Source: Bacteroidia bacterium
GTDB lineage: Bacteria > Bacteroidota > Bacteroidia > Bacteroidales > Prolixibacteraceae
Assembly (NCBI GenBank): GCA_025358395.1
Contig: JANYJT010000142.1
Location: 1-5,129 of the forward strand
Direction of reading: 5' to 3'
DNA length: 5,129 nt
Position 1 is the first letter of the stretch, and each line of letters starts with the position of its first letter. This document shows positions 1-5,129 of the stretch, in pieces. The translations under genes were made by a program, and so were the position numbers. The notes under the pieces were generated by a model that had not been told where the DNA came from, ran no database searches, and worked only from the letters and a program-made list of their open reading frames with translations.

Positions 1-17
1 TCTGGTGGGTATCGCAT
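1..17 (-). CDS. Possible start of a further operon gene, leaving the window
   Basis: Four bases after the TAA of the second lyase there is an ATG at 15-17, followed by codons for Arg-Tyr-Pro-Pro before the window ends. Such close spacing fits an operon, but five codons cannot establish a gene and no product can be suggested. Confidence 0.15.
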
Positions 18-21
18 TTGA

Positions 22-1896
22 TTACCAGTTAGCAAGATTCTTATCGAATTTTATCCCGGTATTTTTACTTGTGCCTGGAACCAGAAATACCTGAATTGTC
101 TGCTTCCGGTTGGGTTTTAATTGAAATTCGAAACCTACCAAGGTTTTGCCTTTATTGGGTGCGTCGTAATTATTGGTGGGCTCTGTCGACCAGGTTTTCA
201 TTTTAATATTGGATGGGGCATCAACCATTAAATCAAGCGTATGGCCCTCTTTACTCAAAATGATGCGGTTGCCTTTAAATTTGGCCGTCGCGGAGGTGAG
301 CATGGTCCAGCGGACGGTGGTTGGTTTGTTCGTTGCCGCGATTTCGTCCCTTACCACCACATACTTTTTGTCAACCAGAGCGACGCCACGATTGGCTGAA
401 GCCAACTGGTTTTCGTAAACCGATGACAGATCGGATATCGCATACATAAAATCAGGCTTATCTGATGATTTATCAATTTTCGCATATCCCTTTACCAATT
501 GCAGCTGGTTGTTAATTGTTAGCGTATTGTGAGCCATGTTGTTAAGCCTGAATACGGTCCAACGCTGGGCATCCTGGGTACGGCCGAACAATGCGATTCC
601 CTTCGATTCGAGCGATTCATAATCCTGCATGCCAAAATCGGTGGCCCAACGTGAGCCGTCGGCTTCCATCACAAAGGAGCCGATGTCCATATGTCCGTGG
701 TTGACGGAAGCCGAACCTGCTTTGAATCCGAGGAAAATAGCATTTGGGTCAGACCATGAGGTGCGCATCATGGCGACCGGATTGGCTCCCTGTCCTTTGT
801 AGCACAATGCCCTGGGTTCATTTACCTTGTCTAACGGCGTTTCTTTCCCCCAGATCATGATGGCTGGAATAAGACGGTCATCAGTAAATCTGGTGAAGTC
901 ATCCTGGTTAAGGTAAGATTTCTCAACCCAAAGCTGGGAAAGGTCATTGTTTTTTTGAGCCAACCAGAACATCGCCGGATTTAATCCACTTCCCTGGCCA
1001 CTGTCGCCCCAGTTGAAACTCAAACTCGTAACACCTTTCATGTTCTCCATAAACCAGGATGTTTGCAGGAAACCAGGAGCACTGTTTAATCCAAAATCGC
1101 TTTTGAAGACTTTATCGATGGCGCTAAGGAACATTACATTAAAAGAGGTTCCATAACCCCAATAACCATAACCTTCGGGATAGGCACCATCAGGTTTGTA
1201 TTCACCCATCGAAATGGGCAAAGACTGAATGGCTCTTTCTGTCAGGCTTTTAGCCAATTGGGGATGCTCTTCCCATACAGCCAACGCTCCATAAGTGATG
1301 CCGGCATTGCAAACCTGGTTCCAGTTGTTGGTTGTACCAAGCCAGCTGTTGTATTTTGGGTCTAACGACGGATACAGCCCTTTACTGACAAGAGCTTCGC
1401 GGATTATTTTTTTTGAATCATCAGTGAGCCTGGGGAATAGCCAGTCGTAGCCGATGGCCACAGCCATGGTCATTTCTGCCACGTCGAGAAAATGTGAGGG
1501 GTTCCAGTCGCTAAATTTTGAGATGGCCAGCATCTCTTTTTCGCAGCGGTTGAAATATTTTTCTTCACCGGTCATGCGCCAGGCATAGGAAAGTTGGAAA
1601 ATACGTCTCAGAGCTTCACGGGACTTATCGAGTAAACGCCTTCCGATCTGAATCCTTTCCACCGGAGGTTGATCCATCATTTTGTCGCAGGAAAGCAATA
1701 TGGCTTCGTGCATTTTCTTCCAGGTGGCGTTGGTGGCAACCGATTGCTTGATAAGCGCTTCCTCACCGCCCGGAAGTAGGATCCTGGGATGCGGTCCTGC
1801 CTTGAAAGAATTTGGGATCTGCTCTTTTTGAGCGGAGGCCATTTCAGATAAAAAAAGGCCGAAAAAAATGATCAGAAGTGTTTTGCTACAGTTCAT
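22..1896 (-). CDS. Secreted heparinase II/III-like polysaccharide lyase (DUF4962/PL21-like)
   Basis: Predicted 624-residue exported enzyme that should cleave a uronate-containing polysaccharide by beta-elimination. Seen: a Sec signal peptide (residues 1-22) with cleavage likely after ASA; an HPRILL motif at about 36-41, typical of the N-terminal DUF4962 region of heparinase II-type proteins; an alpha/alpha-toroid to about 350, with NNWN (190-193) and EGYGYWGYG (241-249); then a beta-sandwich domain with NHGHMD (399-404), a DFG-type Asp420 and HNTL (456-459). By comparison with Pedobacter heparinase II, Tyr245 is the probable catalytic Tyr, His400 a catalytic His, and His402/Asp420/His456 the probable zinc ligands. 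All these residues are present, so activity is plausible. The ATG is only 15 bases after the preceding lyase gene, so the two are co-transcribed. The stop is TAA. The length is close to other full-length family members, with no sign of truncation. The family is well supported; the PL family number and the substrate are inferred and uncertain. Confidence 0.9.
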   Translation of the reverse strand: MNCSKTLLIIFFGLFLSEMASAQKEQIPNSFKAGPHPRILLPGGEEALIKQSVATNATWKKMHEAILLSCDKMMDQPPVERIQIGRRLLDKSREALRRIFQLSYAWRMTGEEKYFNRCEKEMLAISKFSDWNPSHFLDVAEMTMAVAIGYDWLFPRLTDDSKKIIREALVSKGLYPSLDPKYNSWLGTTNNWNQVCNAGITYGALAVWEEHPQLAKSLTERAIQSLPISMGEYKPDGAYPEGYGYWGYGTSFNVMFLSAIDKVFKSDFGLNSAPGFLQTSWFMENMKGVTSLSFNWGDSGQGSGLNPAMFWLAQKNNDLSQLWVEKSYLNQDDFTRFTDDRLIPAIMIWGKETPLDKVNEPRALCYKGQGANPVAMMRTSWSDPNAIFLGFKAGSASVNHGHMDIGSFVMEADGSRWATDFGMQDYESLESKGIALFGRTQDAQRWTVFRLNNMAHNTLTINNQLQLVKGYAKIDKSSDKPDFMYAISDLSSVYENQLASANRGVALVDKKYVVVRDEIAATNKPTTVRWTMLTSATAKFKGNRIILSKEGHTLDLMVDAPSNIKMKTWSTEPTNNYDAPNKGKTLVGFEFQLKPNRKQTIQVFLVPGTSKNTGIKFDKNLANW

Positions 1897-1911
1897 GATG
1901 AAGAATTTTAT

Positions 1912-3882
1912 TTATTTTGCTGGTGTGAAAACGATTTCCCGGCCACCTTTAACGGCAGGTTTGAGGTATTCAAGAACGATTCTGGTTACGCCTTTAGGCC
2001 AATATCTTACCAATGATTTGTCTTTGATCTCTTTGAATTCGATGGTTGGTTTTACGACTTTGGCATTGTATGTCATGTTGAGAACGAAACCATCTCCTTC
2101 GAATTTCAGCAATCCGGGTTTTACCTCTGACACCTTGCAATAAGTAATCAGGTTGGAGGTTGTCGGAGCGTTGGCTAATCCGGCTAATTGGAAATTGTCG
2201 CTGATTTTGAAACTCTTGCCTCTGGCTAAAGTATAACTGCGAACCCAGCTTTTGACCTGAGCTTCTGGTGGATAGGCTCCGGCGATATCTGTTGAAAAGG
2301 AGGCAGATTTGGCATTTGCAGTGAATTTGGAATCTTTTGCCTTGTATTTGCCACCATCTTTTTCCTCTATTCCATTGATTACTGGTAGATTATGGTATTT
2401 TGACTGCATGGTCCAGATTTCATAACGTCTCGAGCTGAAGGTTTTGGCATTGTATTCTTCGCGACCAACGTCGATCAGACAGGGTTTGCCATCGTAATAC
2501 ATCACGCAGGATCCGACATCATTGTGATTGTGACTTTCCGCATTAAAACCTCCCTTGGCGCCGAAGAAAAATCCTTTGAAACTGCCCTCCTTGTCGCGGG
2601 CTCCTGCTACTTCAGTGTCCGGCAGCCAGAAATCTGCTACCAGTGCTTCGGTGGCTTTGGCATTTTTGAGTTCATCCAGGAGACCGAGATTTTTGATCTG
2701 GTCGCCGATTTTGCCACCCGGACTGTGCTCCCCCCATCCTGCCAATTTTGCAAGATAAGCGCCAAACTCCTGCATCATGGGGTCTTTTATGGCCTTCCCA
2801 TATCTGTAAACTGTTGAAGGACTGCCGCCTGTGGTGGCATCAGCGTCTGCGAAATTGATGAAATAAGGGGCATGGATATTTACTTTGTAGAAATATTTTC
2901 CGATGTTCTGAACCAATGGATCGTCAAAGACATCAAATTTGTTGTTGGTAATGATTTTAAGCACATCAAGACTCTCATACAAAAGGGCTCCGGCGGCGCC
3001 CCAGTAAGATGGTCCTTCGTCGCAGCCGCCGTCATCAGAATATCCATTCAGAAATTTGTCCAGAGAATTGATGATCTTCTGCACTTCCGCCACTTTTTTG
3101 GCCGGGTCACTTTCGAGCAGGAGATAACTATTCAACATATTGTAATTGATCCATGGATTCCAGTTGTTTGGGCGGCCTCCCTTGAATCCCATGTAGCCAA
3201 AATCGTCACGCTCAAAATATGGTTTTAGTGATTTATTAGTGATCTCTTGTTTCAATCGTTTAGAAATCAGTGGATGTACCTTGTCAAATTCTGCTTTAAA
3301 CAAATAGAGCGTCCAGGAAAGATTGCTGGTAATTTCGCCGACTCCAAGGTCCACAACCGGGTCATTGACATCGGGCAGTCCCGTTCCAACTTTTTGGGCA
3401 GTGAGATGTGCCGACCATCCCCACCAGGTCTGTTCGCTAAAATACCAGACAGCATTGATGATCTGATCTGTAAAGCGGCCTTTCCCTTCCACCAGCTCTC
3501 CCATGACCAGTGTCGTAAGGGCACCGCTGCAAGCAGCGTAAACGCTTTGCCTGCGATCCCCGGAACGAATAATTTCCAGATAATCAGTTGCTCTTACAAC
3601 AGGCCAGTTGTAGGTTAAATATCCTTCTGCCTTGGAGATATATTCTTGTCTGATGTTATCCGGTAATTTGTCCCAAAAGGTTCTGTCTTTGTACTTTGGG
3701 TATTTATTCCACGAGTCGTCAGTAATCGTGGATTTTGCCAAATCAATGGCTTTGGCCTTGTTGGCCAGGATGTTTCGCTCCTTGTTGGTCAAGACGGCTT
3801 TTGCCGGAATCACCATGGAAAAGAGAAATAGAGCAAGGCATACAAAAAGCAAAGGCTTCAAAACAGGATGATTTGATCTCAT
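1912..3882 (-). CDS. Secreted heparinase II/III-like polysaccharide lyase (second, divergent copy)
   Basis: Predicted 656-residue exported lyase, likely periplasmic. Seen: a signal peptide (1-29) with a hydrophobic core at 11-25 and an AKA cleavage site; an alpha-helical toroid from about 35 to 400, containing NNWN (239-242) and CDEGPSYWG (287-295); and a C-terminal beta-sandwich with SHNHND (450-455), LIDVG (469-473) and YHNLPVING (496-504). Residues matching the heparinase II active site are Tyr293 and His451, with His453, Asp471 and His497 as likely metal ligands. The stretch from His451 to Asp471 aligns without gaps to the downstream lyase, so the two are related, but the N-terminal halves differ greatly and this one lacks the HPR(I/L)LL motif. 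It is therefore not a recent duplicate. The start is an ATG after an AT-rich leader with no Shine-Dalgarno, normal for Bacteroidota. It lies 36 bases after the propeller gene and 15 before the next lyase. It could belong to one of several PL families with this fold (for example PL12, PL15, PL17, PL21 or PL33); I cannot choose between them. Confidence 0.88.
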   Translation of the reverse strand: MRSNHPVLKPLLFVCLALFLFSMVIPAKAVLTNKERNILANKAKAIDLAKSTITDDSWNKYPKYKDRTFWDKLPDNIRQEYISKAEGYLTYNWPVVRATDYLEIIRSGDRRQSVYAACSGALTTLVMGELVEGKGRFTDQIINAVWYFSEQTWWGWSAHLTAQKVGTGLPDVNDPVVDLGVGEITSNLSWTLYLFKAEFDKVHPLISKRLKQEITNKSLKPYFERDDFGYMGFKGGRPNNWNPWINYNMLNSYLLLESDPAKKVAEVQKIINSLDKFLNGYSDDGGCDEGPSYWGAAGALLYESLDVLKIITNNKFDVFDDPLVQNIGKYFYKVNIHAPYFINFADADATTGGSPSTVYRYGKAIKDPMMQEFGAYLAKLAGWGEHSPGGKIGDQIKNLGLLDELKNAKATEALVADFWLPDTEVAGARDKEGSFKGFFFGAKGGFNAESHNHNDVGSCVMYYDGKPCLIDVGREEYNAKTFSSRRYEIWTMQSKYHNLPVINGIEEKDGGKYKAKDSKFTANAKSASFSTDIAGAYPPEAQVKSWVRSYTLARGKSFKISDNFQLAGLANAPTTSNLITYCKVSEVKPGLLKFEGDGFVLNMTYNAKVVKPTIEFKEIKDKSLVRYWPKGVTRIVLEYLKPAVKGGREIVFTPAK

Positions 3883-3918
3883 AGTTTAGAAAGTTATATG
3901 ATTAATGTCAGCTAAAAT

Positions 3919-4929
3919 TTATTTTGATAAATAAGGTCCATTTTCATTCCATCTCACCTCCAATTTTGAGAGATACCAGGTCTTGCCATTGTCATTGTTA
4001 CCTTGAAAAAACAGGTAAGTGCGTCCATTGTCGTCTTTAAACAGGTGCGGATGACCTGATTCGCTGCTGTTCCATTCACCAGGATCGCCATTTGTCAGGA
4101 ATGGTTTGTTCGAGAGCCGTTCCCAGTTTATACCGTTGATACTTTTCGCAACACCAATCTGCTGTGGTTTGTTGTTGTAGGCACCGGCATAAAACATGTA
4201 TAGCAGATCGCCTTTTTGAACCAATGCTGCTGCCTCTATACATTCGCCCTCCCAGGGATATTCCGGCTTCAGTATGGGAGCATCGGTGAGTTGGGTCCAT
4301 TGGTCGCGGTTAAAGTTGGTATTAGCCGGTGCAGAAGCCACCCCCTGAACCTGAATTTTATAGTCTGGATCACGGGTCGCAAAATAAAGCAGGTATTTGT
4401 CCCGGAATTTAAAGATTTCGGCATCGATGGCACGACCGCAGTTCCAGCTTCCGGTAGGATGAAAAATGGGGTTGGTCGCATTTCGTGTAAAATGAATCCC
4501 GTCGGTCGAAACGGCATGGCAAATGGCGTCATTTTTTCCGTTGCCATAAGTTTGATAAAACAGATTAACCTGATTGTCAATGACTATGGCGCAGGGTGCT
4601 GCAAGGCCTTTCTTTTCGTATTCACCATCCGGTGTCACTTCACCTATCTTTTTCCAGTTGTTAAGGTCATTGCTTTCGGCGATGCCGAGTCCCCAGCCCT
4701 GGATCGGATTCGATTTATTCTGGTAAGGTGGAATGGAGTAATACATCAGGTAGCGACCATCAAACCTGATGACAAACGGATCTTTGGCAAACGGGACACC
4801 GATGCGCGAAGTATCCCCGAACATCATTTTGGGTAGAACATATTTTTGTTTTTTTCGCGCAACAGCAGAGAGCACCGACAAGGTTGCAATAAAGACCAAT
4901 AGCAATAATTTGCGGTTTATTTTGAGCAT
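3919..4929 (-). CDS. Secreted GH43-type five-bladed beta-propeller glycoside hydrolase
   Basis: Predicted exported glycosidase of 336 residues, counted from the ATG at 4929. Seen: a signal peptide with a basic n-region (MLKINRK) and a hydrophobic core to about residue 24. Five blade-like repeats follow, each a strand pair ending in aromatic residues: about 50-65, 110-128, 169-186, 232-251 and 293-312. The three acids expected of clan GH-F propellers can be placed: Asp50 in AKDPF (general base), Asp169 in RAIDAEIF (pKa modulator) and Glu232 in ECIEAAAL (general acid; Glu229 is an alternative). SGHPHLF (291-297) supplies a conserved-looking His. The enzyme probably removes arabinose, xylose, galactose or a related sugar; the substrate is unknown, and a GH117- or GH130-like relative is not excluded. 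An in-frame TTG at 4956 would add nine residues and has GGAAGGA 10 bases before it. I prefer the ATG because it gives the cleaner signal peptide. It is the first intact gene of the likely operon with the two lyases. Confidence 0.82.
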   Translation of the reverse strand: MLKINRKLLLLVFIATLSVLSAVARKKQKYVLPKMMFGDTSRIGVPFAKDPFVIRFDGRYLMYYSIPPYQNKSNPIQGWGLGIAESNDLNNWKKIGEVTPDGEYEKKGLAAPCAIVIDNQVNLFYQTYGNGKNDAICHAVSTDGIHFTRNATNPIFHPTGSWNCGRAIDAEIFKFRDKYLLYFATRDPDYKIQVQGVASAPANTNFNRDQWTQLTDAPILKPEYPWEGECIEAAALVQKGDLLYMFYAGAYNNKPQQIGVAKSINGINWERLSNKPFLTNGDPGEWNSSESGHPHLFKDDNGRTYLFFQGNNDNGKTWYLSKLEVRWNENGPYLSK

Positions 4930-4966
4930 TTCAAGGAGTTGAGATTTTTTGTTCAATTTGGGGTGT

Positions 4967-4973
4967 TCCTTCC
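4967..4973 (-). promoter_or_regulatory. Shine-Dalgarno-like GGAAGGA before the alternative TTG start
   Basis: The minus strand has GGAAGGA ending 10 bases before the in-frame TTG at 4956 and 37 bases before the ATG at 4929. The spacing suits the TTG. However, Bacteroidota rarely depend on this motif, and neither other gene in the window has one. It is the only sequence evidence for the longer, 345-residue form of the propeller enzyme. Confidence 0.2.
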
Positions 4974-4975
4974 GG

Positions 4976-4983
4976 CTAAGGTA
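4976..4983 (-). promoter_or_regulatory. Possible Bacteroidota -7 element for the lyase operon
   Basis: The minus strand reads TACCTTAG, which matches the Bacteroidota consensus TAnnTTTG at five of six fixed positions. It lies about 47 bases before the ATG at 4929, within an AT-rich stretch. No good TTG -33 box lies about 19-22 bases further upstream; GTTA is the nearest. The match is weak and could be chance. If real, transcription would begin near 4969, which would favour the ATG at 4929 over the TTG at 4956. Confidence 0.2.
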
Positions 4984-4987
4984 TTAT

Positions 4988-5129
4988 TTATCTTTTCACT
5001 TTTATTTAACTTGTCTTACCATCTGAAGACAATACCTGAACAATATATACTTTATTTGGCGTAGTTCCAGCATCCTGCAGCGCATAATTACCCGATACCT
5101 AAACGACTTGCAGGGTGCGACCCAATAAA
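4988..5129 (-). pseudogene. Decayed C-terminal (T9SS-type) sorting domain remnant, cut by window edge
   Basis: Reading the minus strand from 5128 in one frame gives LLGRTLQVV, a TAG at 5099-5101, then VSGNYALQDAG and TTPNKVYIVQVLSSDGKTS, a TAA at 5006-5008, then IKVKR and a final TAA at 4988-4990. Ignoring the two inner stops, this resembles the end of a type IX secretion type A sorting domain: an LLGR turn, a Y-x-L strand, a P-x-x-VYIVQV strand, a DGKT turn and a last KVxR strand. Both inner stops are one C-to-T change from Gln codons (CAG, CAA). I infer a secreted surface protein gene upstream, whose tail has decayed or carries sequence errors. Only the last 40-odd codons are in the window, so the identity of the protein is unknown. 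The frame that is open to the edge (stop at about 5005) reads as Cys/Arg-rich nonsense and looks like a shadow. Confidence 0.5.

Noticed and set aside
1868..2143. Plus-strand frame spanning the junction of the two lyase genes
   Set aside because: It overlaps the ends of two well-supported minus-strand genes, and its product resembles nothing recognisable.
2524..3618. Plus-strand open frames at 2524-2817, 2872-3228 and 3247-3618 inside the first lyase gene
   Set aside because: All three are codon-aligned antisense shadows of the lyase gene, with no domain or plausible translation start signals.
22..3882. Recent tandem duplication of the lyase gene
   Set aside because: Apart from the short active-site motifs the proteins are very different, especially in the N-terminal halves, so this is old divergence or separate recruitment.
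3883..3918. Possible terminator or regulatory hairpin between the propeller and lyase genes
   Set aside because: Only a five-base TTTAG/CTAAA pairing with a loop of about 20 bases and no GC-rich stem; too weak to call.
4216..4836. 206-codon open frame on the plus strand inside the propeller gene
   Set aside because: Its codons are in exact register with those of the minus-strand gene, so it stays open simply because the real gene has few TTA, CTA and TCA codons. The product has no recognisable domain, while the minus-strand product has clear family motifs.
4988..5129. Stop-codon reassignment or programmed readthrough (TAG/TAA read as Gln)
   Set aside because: The three intact genes all end in TAA at the expected family lengths and contain no internal stops, so an altered code is not supported. 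Pseudogene decay or sequence error is simpler.

Overview
The window comes from a bacterium of the Bacteroidota, probably an environmental, T9SS-bearing lineage. The reasons are: moderately AT-rich DNA with very AT-rich intergenic stretches; little use of Shine-Dalgarno sequences; three secreted polysaccharide-active enzymes in a row; and, at the right edge, what looks like a decayed type IX secretion C-terminal sorting domain. No tRNA, rRNA, CRISPR array, insertion sequence or long repeat was seen.

All genes lie on the minus strand and are read from right to left. In order of transcription they are: (a) 5129-4988, the C-terminal remnant of a secreted protein, interrupted by two in-frame stops; (b) 4929-3919, a secreted five-bladed beta-propeller glycoside hydrolase of the GH43 type (clan GH-F-like); (c) 3882-1912, a secreted heparinase II/III-like polysaccharide lyase; (d) 1896-22, a second and divergent heparinase II/III-like lyase whose N-terminus resembles the DUF4962/heparinase II (PL21-type) group. 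Gaps between the three intact genes are 36 and 15 bases with no convincing terminator, so they very likely form one operon. An ATG 4 bases after the last stop may start a further gene that leaves the window.

The likely joint role is breakdown of an acidic (uronate-containing) polysaccharide. The two lyases would cleave at uronic acids by beta-elimination, and the propeller enzyme would remove a side sugar or terminal residue. All three have ordinary Sec signal peptides without a lipobox or a T9SS tail, which points to the periplasm. The substrate cannot be read from the sequence. No SusC/SusD pair, sulfatase, unsaturated-uronyl hydrolase or regulator lies inside the window, so the rest of any polysaccharide utilisation locus would have to be outside it.

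The least ordinary signal is the broken sorting-domain remnant. The enzymes are recognisable family members, and I see no clear evidence of a wholly new system.
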